Positions 48,353-56,866 of a stretch of DNA of 64,000 nucleotides are shown piece by piece. The notes under the pieces were generated by a model. It did not search any database, was not told where the DNA came from, and worked only from the letters and a program-made list of their open reading frames with translations. Location of the stretch: positions 1,116,001 through 1,180,000 of the forward strand of contig NZ_JAFFJX010000001.1 in NCBI RefSeq assembly GCF_016924755.1, read 5' to 3'. A program made the position numbers and the translations under genes. How positions within the stretch are numbered: position 1 is the first letter of the stretch; every line of letters begins with the position of its first letter. The DNA is from Longitalea arenae. Lineage in GTDB: Bacteria > Bacteroidota > Bacteroidia > Chitinophagales > Chitinophagaceae.

Positions 48353-50446
48353 CTACGATATCTTACTCCAGGCGGTTTTTCCCTGAAGCGACTGCAGGTA
48401 ATTTTTAAGCTGCAAATTTGCTGCCGAGCTCAGGTCAGGATCGGTATCCAGTAATCGTTCGGCCATTTCACGGGCGATCTCGAGCCACTGTTTATCCTGA
48501 ACGATGCTGGCCAGTTTAAAATTCAGGGCGCCGCTTTGGCGGGTGCCTTCAATATCGCCGGGACCACGCAGTTCAAGATCTTTCTCTGCTATTTTAAAAC
48601 CGTCGTTCGTTGCACACATGATCTTTAACCGTTCCCGGGCTTCATTGTTCAGTTTTGAACCGGATAATAGTATGCAGAAGCTTTTTTCGCTTCCGCGGCC
48701 CACGCGGCCCCTTAGTTGATGTAACTGGGAAAGGCCAAATTTCTCGGCGCTTTCAATGACCATCACACTGGCGTTGGGAACGTCGACCCCTACCTCAATA
48801 ACTGTGGTGCCCACCATGATCTGAGTGTCGCCGGTCTTGAAACGTTGCATATTGGTGTCCCGCACTTCATTTGTCTGCCGGCCGTGCACCATACTGATCC
48901 AGTATTTGGGTTCGGGAAAATACGCCTGCACATTTTCGTATCCTTTCATCAGGTTCTCGTAATCGAGCTTTTCTGATTCTTCAATAAGCGGAAAAACGAT
49001 ATATGCCTGCCGTCCTTTCGTGATCTCGGCCTTTATAAAGTCCATTACCTGGCTTCGAACCGTTTCATAACGATGTACGGTTAAAATAGGTTTGCGGTTG
49101 GGTGGAAGCTCGTCTATAATGCTGGTGTCCAGATCGCCATAAGCTGTCATGGCCAGGGTACGCGGAATGGGGGTCGCGGTCATCACCAGCATATGTGGTG
49201 GAACGGCCGCTTTGTTCCATAACCGGGCCCTTTGAGCTACCCCGAACCGGTGCTGTTCATCTACGATGGCCAGCCCCAGGTTTTTGAACTTCACCGTATC
49301 TTCCAGCAGGGCATGGGTACCTACCAGAAAATGAATGGAACCTTCTTCCAGCTGCTGCAGGATTTCTTTTCGCTCCTTTGTTTTGGTTGAACCGGTAAGC
49401 AGGCGCACGTTTACCGGCAGCGCTTTCAGCAGGCGGGCGATGTTATTATAGTGCTGCTGGGTAAGGATCTCGGTGGGCGCCATCAGGCAACCCTGATAGC
49501 CGTTATCAATGGCCAGCAGTAAGATAAGCAGGGCTACGATCGTTTTTCCACTGCCCACATCACCCTGCAGCAGCCGGTTCATTTGCTTGCCACTGCCGGT
49601 ATCGCGTCTTATTTCTTTAATAACTCTTTTTTGTGCGTTGGTTAGTTCAAAAGGGAGATGATGCTCATAAAAACGGTTGAAGATCTCGCCTACCTGGCTG
49701 AACACAACTCCTCTCGAATACCGGTGCCGCTGCTGCCGCAACAGGCCCATACGTAACTGCGCAATGAAAAACTCTTCAAATTTCAACCGGTCCAGCGCCT
49801 GCTGCCATGTTTCAAAGTCGGGAGGAAAGTGAATGTTCACGAAAGCCTTGAAACGGGGCATCAGTTTAAGGGATGTCAGTACTGATTCGGGTAATATTTC
49901 AGGAATATTGGTTTCCTGCAACAATTTAATCAAAGTTTCTGTAAAATGCCCGATCTGTCTGCCTCCCATACCCCGGGATTTTAATTTTTCCGTGCTGGGA
50001 TACACAGGCTCCAGGGTGCTTTTGCCTTCTTTTTTTTCGCGGCTGAAGACTTCCATTTCGGGGTGTGTGATCTGGGGCTGTCCCTGGAAAAAGCTCACTT
50101 TCCCATACACCAGGTATACCTGGCCGATGCTGAGATTTTTTTGAATATAGGTAATACCCTGGAACCAAACCAGTTCAAGGGTGCCCGAGGCGTCTTTTAT
50201 TTCGGCCACCAGGCGTTTACTTCTTTTTTCGCCTACGATGCCGAAGCTTTTCAGTACGCCGGCAATTTGAATGAAATCGGTGTGCGGTGTTATATCGCGC
50301 ACCAGGTTCACTTTGGTTTTATCGATATGGCGATAGGGAACAAGTTCGAGCAGGTCTTTAAAGGTGTAAATGTTCAGCTCTTTTTTGAGCAGGTCGGCCC
50401 GTTGCGGTCCTACGCCCTTCAGGTATTCAATGGGATTGGTTAATAT
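48353..50446 (-). CDS. recG: ATP-dependent DNA helicase RecG
   Basis: Branch-migrating helicase that remodels stalled forks and Holliday junctions. It has an N-terminal wedge/OB domain (GTLELVWFQGITYIQKNL, QITHPEMEVFS), helicase Walker A LLQGDVGSGKTIVALL, the DEQHRFG box, VMTATPIPRTLA, and the C-terminal helicase signature LHQLRGRVGRG. The first canonical start in frame (GTG, 50311) would give only 652 residues and cut off the conserved ILTNPIEYLKGVGPQRADLLKKEL segment. That segment is encoded in frame up to about 50446, with an in-frame stop a few codons further upstream. The coordinates here use the ATA codon at 50444-50446, preceded by AAAGGA nine bases upstream, giving ~697 residues, the normal family length. 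The start codon is therefore uncertain. Confidence 0.93.
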   Translation of the reverse strand: MLTNPIEYLKGVGPQRADLLKKELNIYTFKDLLELVPYRHIDKTKVNLVRDITPHTDFIQIAGVLKSFGIVGEKRSKRLVAEIKDASGTLELVWFQGITYIQKNLSIGQVYLVYGKVSFFQGQPQITHPEMEVFSREKKEGKSTLEPVYPSTEKLKSRGMGGRQIGHFTETLIKLLQETNIPEILPESVLTSLKLMPRFKAFVNIHFPPDFETWQQALDRLKFEEFFIAQLRMGLLRQQRHRYSRGVVFSQVGEIFNRFYEHHLPFELTNAQKRVIKEIRRDTGSGKQMNRLLQGDVGSGKTIVALLILLLAIDNGYQGCLMAPTEILTQQHYNNIARLLKALPVNVRLLTGSTKTKERKEILQQLEEGSIHFLVGTHALLEDTVKFKNLGLAIVDEQHRFGVAQRARLWNKAAVPPHMLVMTATPIPRTLAMTAYGDLDTSIIDELPPNRKPILTVHRYETVRSQVMDFIKAEITKGRQAYIVFPLIEESEKLDYENLMKGYENVQAYFPEPKYWISMVHGRQTNEVRDTNMQRFKTGDTQIMVGTTVIEVGVDVPNASVMVIESAEKFGLSQLHQLRGRVGRGSEKSFCILLSGSKLNNEARERLKIMCATNDGFKIAEKDLELRGPGDIEGTRQSGALNFKLASIVQDKQWLEIAREMAERLLDTDPDLSSAANLQLKNYLQSLQGKTAWSKIS

Positions 50447-50475
50447 GTCTACAGTTCCTTTTATGCGGCAAATTT

Positions 50476-50611
50476 AGTTGTTAAGTTGATAGGGTTGAAA
50501 GAGTTGATCCAGGAACTTGATGGGTTGGCAAGTGATAGCGTTGCCAGCGCAATTGCCAACTGCGAACTGCAAACTGTGAACTGTGAACTGAACTTTGAAC
50601 TGTGAACTGGA
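50476..50611. repeat. Nine-base and seven-base arrays upstream of recG
   Basis: GTTGATAGG/GTTGAAAGA-like words about nine bases apart run at 50476-50530. They are followed by AACTGYG-type heptads at 50551-50611, with several units identical. They occupy much of the divergent gap between recG and the DUF4136 gene. The remaining ~200 bases hold no recognisable feature. Confidence 0.75.
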
Positions 50612-50814
50612 TTTGACTTTCACTTTTCTTTAAGCAACGGCTTGCAGCCATAAAAACGTCCTATATGCCCTGGGTCGTATAAGCGATTGGTTTCTATGAC
50701 TCATATGTAAGGTTTTCAGTACATGTTAGTGTGCTGTTAAGGAATGGAAATTGCAAACATTCAGGCATTGGCTTTGTTTCCATTTTCAATATCAAGTATG
50801 TAAAATCAGTAGTT

Positions 50815-51450
50815 ATGAAGAATATAGTATATGTGCTATTGGCAGGTGGGTTACTGGCTTTTACCAGTTGCAGAAAAGACCCCGTTAAAAACCTGGAGGG
50901 TGATGAAGGACAGATCTATATCACCAAACACTCCGACTCCGTTAATTACAGCTCATTTCGAACCTTCAGTATTGCCGATTCGGTGGCAGTGATCAGCGAT
51001 AATAAGCTGGAAGGCAAAGTGCGTACGGAAGTAGATGCGGCTTACATCAATGCGGTGAAAGACCAGTTGGTGCAACGTGGTTACCGGCAGGTGGCCCGCG
51101 ATCAGAATCCCGATCTAGGTATTAATATCAGCAGGGTATATAATACCTCAACCGGGGTATTTGATTATGGCCGGTATTGGGACCCTTATTACGGTTCATA
51201 CTGGGATCCGTTTTATTGGGGTTATGGTGGTTACGGATATTATTTCCCTTCTTATTATTTAGGTACCTATTCCATAACGGAAGGGGCTATGTCGATCGAC
51301 ATTTTCAATTTAAGAGATGCCAAACAGACCAACACAATAAGCAATATCTGGAACGGACTTATCAGGGGTTCGGGCGTTTTTGGCGTTTCAGCCGCTAATA
51401 CCGGCGTAAAAGCGCTTTTTGACCAAAGCACTTATTTCAGGGTATCTTAA
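50815..51450 (+). CDS. DUF4136 domain lipoprotein
   Basis: A 211-residue lipoprotein. The signal ends in LLAFTSCRKD (Cys19 or so acylated). The mature part has the DUF4136 pattern: an early SSFRTFSIADSV strand, then VDAAYINAVKDQLVQRGYRQVARDQNPDLGINIS. A Tyr/Gly/Trp-rich stretch (about 120-165) precedes the C-terminal FNLRDAKQTNTISNIWNGLIRG. The longer upstream frame was trimmed to the ATG at 50815, which starts the lipoprotein signal. It is followed 38 bases later by an outer-membrane barrel gene, and the pair are probably one operon. The function of DUF4136 is unknown. Confidence 0.88.
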   Translation: MKNIVYVLLAGGLLAFTSCRKDPVKNLEGDEGQIYITKHSDSVNYSSFRTFSIADSVAVISDNKLEGKVRTEVDAAYINAVKDQLVQRGYRQVARDQNPDLGINISRVYNTSTGVFDYGRYWDPYYGSYWDPFYWGYGGYGYYFPSYYLGTYSITEGAMSIDIFNLRDAKQTNTISNIWNGLIRGSGVFGVSAANTGVKALFDQSTYFRVS

Positions 51451-51488
51451 TGGCTATTCTCATTTATGAACACAAAAAAATCACAGAT

Positions 51489-52118
51489 ATGAAGACGCAG
51501 TTAAGGACGGCATTGATAAGCAGTCTGTTGTTTTTGGCAATTTTTCCTTTTGCCGCAAAGGCGCAGGAAAGGGAATTACAACTCGATATAAATTACAGTA
51601 TAGGTATACCGGGCAGCACTTTTAAAACGGGTGCTGTTGAAAAGACATCTGCCCGCGGATGGACCGCCAACCTCATGTACAATGTTAGCAATAATATATC
51701 GATAGGGGTGGGCGTTGGATTCCAGGATTTTTATCAGAAGTATCCCCGCGCCGTATATAAAATGGAAGAAGGTGGTGAGGTATCCGCCGTGGTAACGAAT
51801 TCCATTCAAACTATCCCCTTGCTGGCACAGGTGCAATACCGTTTTATGCCGGGCAAGGCCATTCAACCGTATGTTGGGGTAGGTGTAGGTGGTAATATGG
51901 TGGTATTTGATCAATACCTAGGTGAGTTTGAAAATTCGAGATCCAATTTCAAGTTCGCTGCCCGGCCCGAAGTGGGTGTGTTTATTCCGTTCAGGCCGCA
52001 GGGACCTGCCGGTATCCATCTTTTCGGAGCGTATAATTACATGCCTTACAAAGAAATGGGTGTTGACAACCTCAATAACTGGGGCGCAGGTATTGGGGTG
52101 AAGTTTCCCTTAAGATAA
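51489..52118 (+). CDS. Outer-membrane beta-barrel protein
   Basis: A 209-residue protein with a signal peptide (…FPFAAKAQ, about 1-25) and alternating amphipathic beta strands typical of 8-stranded OmpA/OmpW-like barrels (WTANLMYNVSNNISIGVGVGFQDFY, IQPYVGVGVGGNMVVF). It ends GAGIGVKFPLR. The ATG at 51489 is used; a longer in-frame start lies at 51450. It is in tandem with the DUF4136 lipoprotein gene and is followed by a hairpin terminator. The specific role is unknown. Confidence 0.85.
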   Translation: MKTQLRTALISSLLFLAIFPFAAKAQERELQLDINYSIGIPGSTFKTGAVEKTSARGWTANLMYNVSNNISIGVGVGFQDFYQKYPRAVYKMEEGGEVSAVVTNSIQTIPLLAQVQYRFMPGKAIQPYVGVGVGGNMVVFDQYLGEFENSRSNFKFAARPEVGVFIPFRPQGPAGIHLFGAYNYMPYKEMGVDNLNNWGAGIGVKFPLR

Positions 52119-52147
52119 TTACCAGTTACCGGTAAAATAAATGGCCG

Positions 52148-52184
52148 ACCGTGTCAGGGCTTAAAGCCGTGACACGGTTTTTCT
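52148..52184 (+). terminator. Terminator after the outer-membrane protein gene
   Basis: ACCGTGTCA (52148-52156) pairs with TGACACGGT (52170-52178). An inner GGCTT/AAGCC stem and a following T-rich run complete it. It lies between convergent genes. Confidence 0.8.
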
Positions 52185-52223
52185 TATTTATAATGTAAGT
52201 TTTGAAGACTCGGTAACTGATTC

Positions 52224-52247
52224 CCCATTCGCCATTGACCATTCACC
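52224..52247. repeat. Short heptad array (CCATTNN)
   Basis: Three in-phase units of the form CCATTNN sit at the stop codon of the YqgE gene, another core word of the 7-base-period family. Confidence 0.6.
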
Positions 52248-52798
52248 TAATTCAGCTGCGGATCCACCGGGAAATTGGCCATCATTTCATAATCGCCGCC
52301 GAGGTGTTTCAGCGATTCTTTCCAGATCTCATCGGCCTTGCGGTGAAAGACCAGTTTGCGGGTTGCCTGGGCGGTAAGCCATGATTTTTCTTTCAATTCA
52401 TCATTTAACTGGCCGCTGCCCCAGCCGGAATAGCCTATAAAAAATCTTATTTTGGTGGTATCAATAGAACCAGCTTTAATGAGAGTAATTGCGGTCTCAA
52501 AATCGCCACCCCAGTAAATACCGTCCAGCACTTCATAGCTGCCGGGGATCAGATCGGGGTATTGATGCAGGAAGTGAATGGTATCCATTTGAACCGGTCC
52601 ACCGTAAAACACCGGAAGTTTTAATTCATCCAGGTCGTTCATCAGCTCATTGAGGGTGTGGCCGAATACCCGGTTGATCACAAAACCAAAACTGCCTTCA
52701 TCCTGGTGATCGCATAAGAAAACCACTGTTCTGCTGAAATTCGGGTCCTTCAAAAAAGGCTCTGCAATAAGTAATATACCTGGTCCTGGATTTACCAT
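52247..52798 (-). CDS. YqgE/AlgH family protein
   Basis: A 183-residue cytoplasmic protein of the YqgE/AlgH family (DUF179). It has the family N-terminus PGILLIAEPFLKDPNFSRTVVFLCDHQDEGSFGFVINR and the later FYGGPVQMDTIHFLHQ and FIGYSGWGSGQLNDEL segments. AlgH was named from alginate regulation in Pseudomonas, but its biochemical role is unclear. It is divergent from the sensor kinase gene; a perfect inverted repeat lies in the 245-base divergent gap. Confidence 0.93.
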   Translation of the reverse strand: MVNPGPGILLIAEPFLKDPNFSRTVVFLCDHQDEGSFGFVINRVFGHTLNELMNDLDELKLPVFYGGPVQMDTIHFLHQYPDLIPGSYEVLDGIYWGGDFETAITLIKAGSIDTTKIRFFIGYSGWGSGQLNDELKEKSWLTAQATRKLVFHRKADEIWKESLKHLGGDYEMMANFPVDPQLN

Positions 52799-52872
52799 AT
52801 TCTAAATTAGCACTTAAAACGACTAACCAAAATGATTGTTCAAAAAAATTAGGGATTCAATAAAACTTTTCT

Positions 52873-52893
52873 AAGTTAGCAGTGTGCTAACTT
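52873..52893. promoter_or_regulatory. 21-base palindrome in the YqgE-kinase divergent region
   Basis: AAGTTAGCA and TGCTAACTT are perfect inverted 9-mers around GTG. The half-site CTAAGTTA at 52871 recurs at 52901, 30 bases on (three helical turns). This looks like a repressor operator, though the cognate factor is unknown. Confidence 0.5.
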
Positions 52894-53043
52894 GGTAAAT
52901 CTAAGTTAAACCATAGGCAAGGAATTTCGGGCCCTGGTGAACACTAAAATCGTTTATTAAATTTGCCGGTTAAAATTATCTGCTATGGGAATGGAATTTC
53001 CCAATAACCAAAGGAGAAAGTTGAAAAGGATAACCGGTAGATA

Positions 53044-54468
53044 ATGACAAGTTCGGCGATATTAAAACCATATAATTTGCAGTTAAGGAAGATTTTTCCT
53101 GTTATTATCGTGCTCATCAGCTTATCGCTGATAGGGACCATTTACGTGCAATACAGCTGGTTGCGTACCATGCTGGTTGACAAACATGAGGAGTTTAAGT
53201 ACAAACTCATCCGCGGTATCAATGATGTGGGAATGGTGCTCATGGAGCAGAAGGGCTCTCTGCCTTCCCTCAAGAATTACCGCACCCGGCCTGATTTCAG
53301 CTGGCCTTCCGAACAATTCAAAATGGAATTGATGAAGCCGCCCACCATTGCCCAGAAATTTACGGAACAGGAGGTTGCTGAAAAATTACACAAAGCTTTT
53401 GCTGCGCAGGGCTTGAAAGACATAAAGTTTGAATTTGCCATTACCTCGAACGTGAACCTGCTTTCTTACGAAATAAAATCCCGGGCCTTCCTGAACCAGG
53501 TAGAAGATACCGCCAGTGACCGCAACCTGGTCTTGTATTACCTGTTCCAGCCTCCCAGCGGCAGCGACCTCGAGAACCTGGTGCCCGAAGAGACCATGAC
53601 CGTGGTGGTGCCCAACGTTAAAAAGATCGTATTGAGCGAAATGCGCTGGATGATCGTGGGTGCTATCTTCTTCACCCTCATGATCATCACGGCTTTTTAT
53701 ATTACCGTAAATGCCTTGCTGCGTCAGAAAAAACTGAGTGAGATCAAGAACGATTTCATTAATAATATGACGCATGAGTTCAAAACGCCCCTGGCCACCA
53801 TATCCCTGGCCGTGGATGCCCTGCGCAATGAAAAAGTTGCCCAGGATCGCGAGAAAATGAACTACTTCAGCAGTATCATCAAGGAAGAGAACAAGCGGAT
53901 GAACAAACATGTAGAAACCATTCTGCAGGCAGCGGTTATGGATCGCCAGGAAATTACGCTGAACCGGGTTCCCCTGCATGTACATAATCTCATCCATGAG
54001 ATCATGGATAATTACAAACTGCAGCTGGAAGAAAAAGGCGCCCGGGCCGAACTGAGCCTGGACGCGCGCTTCGATTATATTGAAGCCGATGCCGTACACT
54101 TCCGCAACCTGATCTCGAACCTGGTAGACAATGCGGTAAAATATTCCAAAGAGAACCTGTTAATAAAGATCGCCACCTATAATACCAATAAATTCATAGG
54201 CATCCGGATCGAGGACAATGGGATCGGGATGAGCAAGGAAACCGTACGGCGCATCTTCGAAAAATTCTATCGGGCCCATACGGGTAATATCCATAACGTA
54301 AAAGGTTTCGGCCTGGGCTTAAGCTATGTAAAGACCGTAGTGGATGCCCACGACGGCAAGATCAAGGTTGACAGCGTATTGGGCAAAGGATCGGCCTTTA
54401 CCCTCGAGATTCCATTGTTCAGGGAAAAAGCGAATGCCGAAACAGTAAACAGCCATCACCATAACTAA
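53044..54468 (+). CDS. Sensor histidine kinase
   Basis: A 474-residue membrane kinase. It has a transmembrane helix at about 16-38, a periplasmic sensing region of ~160 residues, a second helix at about 200-225, and no obvious HAMP domain. The phosphoacceptor is H244 (MTHEFKTPLATISL). The ATPase domain has the N box NLISNLVDNAVKYSK, G1 DNGIGMSKE, and G2 GFGLGLSYVK. It resembles the RprX-type kinases of Bacteroidota. No response regulator gene is adjacent, so its partner is elsewhere. Its 3' end overlaps the convergent queA gene by 50 bases. Confidence 0.93.
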   Translation: MTSSAILKPYNLQLRKIFPVIIVLISLSLIGTIYVQYSWLRTMLVDKHEEFKYKLIRGINDVGMVLMEQKGSLPSLKNYRTRPDFSWPSEQFKMELMKPPTIAQKFTEQEVAEKLHKAFAAQGLKDIKFEFAITSNVNLLSYEIKSRAFLNQVEDTASDRNLVLYYLFQPPSGSDLENLVPEETMTVVVPNVKKIVLSEMRWMIVGAIFFTLMIITAFYITVNALLRQKKLSEIKNDFINNMTHEFKTPLATISLAVDALRNEKVAQDREKMNYFSSIIKEENKRMNKHVETILQAAVMDRQEITLNRVPLHVHNLIHEIMDNYKLQLEEKGARAELSLDARFDYIEADAVHFRNLISNLVDNAVKYSKENLLIKIATYNTNKFIGIRIEDNGIGMSKETVRRIFEKFYRAHTGNIHNVKGFGLGLSYVKTVVDAHDGKIKVDSVLGKGSAFTLEIPLFREKANAETVNSHHHN

Positions 54469-55660
54469 GGAAACGGAAATCGTTTGCTAACGCATACGAA
54501 TACATTTTCCGCCAGTCGCTGCCAATAAAAGCGGCTACTAATAGCAACAGCGTCGATTGGGGCTGGTGAAAATTCGTGACCAGCGCCTGGGCAATTTGAA
54601 AGGAATAGCCCGGCGCGATCAGCAGCGATGTTTTAGTGATCAGGCGTTCCATTTTCCTGGATTGCAAGTATTGCAGGAGATTTTCCAATGCGGTTTTGGC
54701 GGGAACCGGCGTTCCATTCGCTTCATAAGGATCCCATTGTTGAACCACGAGATCTTTTAATGGCAGCTCGGGCCGATGGGTTGTTTTTACGCCCAGCCAG
54801 TAAAGGCTTTCTACAGTGCGTAAAGAAGTGGTTCCTACTACGGTGATCTGTTTATCAAGGTATTGCAATATTCTTTCAATAGTGCTGGTAGAAACATCAA
54901 TGAACTCGGCGTGCATGGGATGCCCGCTCATGGTCTCGCTTTTGACCGGTTTAAAAGTACCGGCGCCAACATGCAGGGTAACATATTCACGGTGGATCTC
55001 TTTACTGTTCAGTTGTTCGAAAACCGCATCGGTGAAATGTAAGCCAGCGGTGGGGGCGGCTACCGATCCTTCCGTATTGGCATAAATAGTTTGATAGCGG
55101 TCGCTGTCAGCTTTTTCAACCGTCCGTTTTATATAGGGCGGAAGCGGAATATTACCCGCCACCTGTAACACTTCAGCGAAGGTGAGCGATGAAGGTGTCC
55201 ACGACAGTTCGATAACAAAGCTGTCTTTTTCCTTGCCAAGATACCGGGCCTGCAGTACAATCTCTTCACCGTTCGAATGCATTTTCTTTTCCAGGATCTG
55301 ACCTGGCTTCCATTTGCTGGCGCCACCGATAAGGCAGATCCAGGTGACCTGTCCTTTCTGGGTCATGGCACTCGTCATATCTGCATACTGGGGTGGTGGT
55401 TCCAGGCAAAAGATCTCAACGACGGCACCGGTTGGTTTTTGGAACAAGAGGCGGGCGGCCACCACTTTGGTATTATTGAAGATCAGCAGAGAACCGGCGG
55501 ATAAATGCTCACCGATGTTGCGGTAAACAGACTCGGAAAGGTTGCCGTTTTTATAGATCAACAGGCGGGAACTGTCTCTTGCTGGGAGCGGGTGCCGGGC
55601 AATTTTTTCTTCCGGCAGCTCATAGGTAAAATCGTGAACTGATAAGTCTTTTGGATGCAT
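54419..55660 (-). CDS. queA: S-adenosylmethionine:tRNA ribosyltransferase-isomerase
   Basis: A 413-residue enzyme of queuosine biosynthesis that transfers and isomerises the ribosyl group of SAM onto 7-aminomethyl-7-deazaguanine in tRNA. Signature segments are FTYELPEEKIARHPLPARDSSRLL, FNNTKVVAARL, GSVAAPTAGLHFT, LHVGAGTFKPVKSE and NFHQPQSTLLLLVAAFIG. The ATG at 55660 (MHPKDLSVHDFTYELP) was chosen; the upstream frame extends 44 codons further without similarity and runs into the tandem repeats. The last ~7 residues (FRHSLFP) extend beyond the conserved YGDGCLL and overlap the kinase gene. Confidence 0.95.
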   Translation of the reverse strand: MHPKDLSVHDFTYELPEEKIARHPLPARDSSRLLIYKNGNLSESVYRNIGEHLSAGSLLIFNNTKVVAARLLFQKPTGAVVEIFCLEPPPQYADMTSAMTQKGQVTWICLIGGASKWKPGQILEKKMHSNGEEIVLQARYLGKEKDSFVIELSWTPSSLTFAEVLQVAGNIPLPPYIKRTVEKADSDRYQTIYANTEGSVAAPTAGLHFTDAVFEQLNSKEIHREYVTLHVGAGTFKPVKSETMSGHPMHAEFIDVSTSTIERILQYLDKQITVVGTTSLRTVESLYWLGVKTTHRPELPLKDLVVQQWDPYEANGTPVPAKTALENLLQYLQSRKMERLITKTSLLIAPGYSFQIAQALVTNFHQPQSTLLLLVAAFIGSDWRKMYSYALANDFRFLSYGDGCLLFRHSLFP

Positions 55661-55716
55661 CTGGTAGGCGGCCAACTGCCGCTGTTTTGATGAGGGGCAA
55701 AGGTAGGGAATAGATG

Positions 55717-56032
55717 GGCAAAGTATCGTATGTCTTAACTCGCTATTACAGTCAATGTCGCGGATTATCAGTTCGCAATCGGCAGTTGGCAAAGTATCCT
55801 ATGTCTTAACTCGCTATTACACTCAATGTCGCGGATTATCAGTTCGCAATTGGCAGTTGGCAAAGTATCCTATGTCTTAACTCGCTATTACACGCAATGC
55901 TCGCGGTTTATCAGTTGGCAGTTGGCAAAGTGACTTATCTCATAGCTCGCTGTTACACGCAATGCTCGCGATGATCAATTGGCAATTTGCAGTTGGCAAA
56001 GTATCCTATGTCTTACCTCACTATTATTGCAA
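55717..56032. repeat. Tandem repeat of a 71-base unit
   Basis: Units begin at GGCAAAGT at 55717, 55788, 55859, 55924 and 55995 (the last partial). Lengths are 71, 71, 65 and 71; the short unit has lost one internal 7-base word. Each unit itself ends in CAGTTNG/CAATTGG heptads. The block is directly upstream of queA, in a 1.4-kb gene-free region. Confidence 0.9.
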
Positions 56033-56052
56033 ACCTTCCGCTTTATAGGTTG

Positions 56053-56092
56053 GTCAATTGCCTGTTGTCTATTGCCAATTGCCCATTGTCGC
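56053..56092. repeat. Heptad repeat array (NNATTGC)
   Basis: Words CTATTGC, CAATTGC and CCATTGT run in 7-base phase immediately after the 71-base tandem repeats. Confidence 0.7.
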
Positions 56093-56159
56093 CGCTGGGA
56101 TGACTGGTAAACGCAAATTCCTGCAGAGGAGAATTAAATGGCGGATACTGCACCCCTTT

Positions 56160-56364
56160 GGAAATAATATAGTGTGTTAGAGCGACTAAAAAATTTGAAA
56201 AAAAGTATAAACAATTAGCGGAAACTTGATATCGATTTAGAATTTAATTTATTCAAACAAAATATTGATGCGTATTTAATTATTTCGTAACTTGGTGTCA
56301 TAGGATAAGGTTTAATGGTTAATGGTATTTGATTAGTGCAGCCTCCCCTCCGGGAGGCTTTTTT
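56160..56364 (+). ncRNA. Possible small RNA ending in a strong terminator
   Basis: An intrinsic terminator at 56340-56364 (8-base perfect stem AGCCTCCC/GGGAGGCT, loop CTCC, T5) lies far from any upstream plus-strand gene: the nearest stops before 54470. The AT-rich ~180 bases before it are non-coding. A short untranslated transcript is the simplest explanation, but the 5' end and identity are unknown. Confidence 0.3.
56340..56364 (+). terminator. Intrinsic terminator in the gene-free region
   Basis: AGCCTCCC (56340-56347), loop CTCC, GGGAGGCT (56352-56359), then five T. No protein gene on this strand ends nearby. Confidence 0.85.
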
Positions 56365-56866
56365 ATTGGTGCCCGCCAAGAAAACAAATGCCGGTTTTAA
56401 GGCGGGTCCACTCGGTGTTTCAAAATGATGAGTGGTTACCTCTCCTGTTTTCTTCAGAGCGTCTTGCCCGATGCATTCAAAAGCTCCCCCGATCACAAAT
56501 TCTTTTTAATTGCCTGGTCACTCCAGCGGATCGGAAATGACTATACACCAGTTATCGGATTTCCGCGGCAGGAACCTGATCCGGCGGCTTTCACCTGATA
56601 GCCATCTCATCGCTGGGGGGCTAAGGGGCCTGGCTGATCTGACACTTTCTCCCACCCAAAACATGGTCCCGATAAAAATCCCCCTTTTTTCCCACCAACC
56701 GCACTTCGTTTATATGGTTTTGACATTTTTTACCACCTGCACACACGGGGCCATCAGCTCCCACCAAGGTGATTTAAAGCCGTTTTTTGGCAGTTTTGGC
56801 CGCTTTTTACGGTCTGTTTATGAAGGTTAATGCTAAAAACGGCTTGAGGCAGGATTAATTCACAGC
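56365..56866. other. Non-coding stretch upstream of the dcw cluster
   Basis: About 500 bases with no coding frame of convincing composition. A 106-codon frame here has no recognisable family. Several G/C homopolymer-like runs occur near 56610-56690, and otherwise nothing was identified. Confidence 0.4.

Noticed and set aside
50731-50814. Longer N-terminus for the DUF4136 lipoprotein
   Set aside because: The extension would bury the lipoprotein signal. The ATG at 50815 gives a proper lipobox.
53386-54099. 237-codon minus-strand frame inside the sensor kinase
   Set aside because: Composition mirrors the kinase helices read backwards; there is no family signature.
55661-55792. Longer N-terminus for QueA
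   Set aside because: The 44 extra residues show no similarity to the family and are partly encoded by the tandem repeats.
55717-56032. Possible CRISPR array
   Set aside because: Units of ~71 bases are contiguous and repeat over their full length. There are no unique spacers and no cas genes.
56510-56830. 106-codon frame in the gene-free region before mraZ
   Set aside because: Low-quality composition and no family resemblance. The region looks regulatory.
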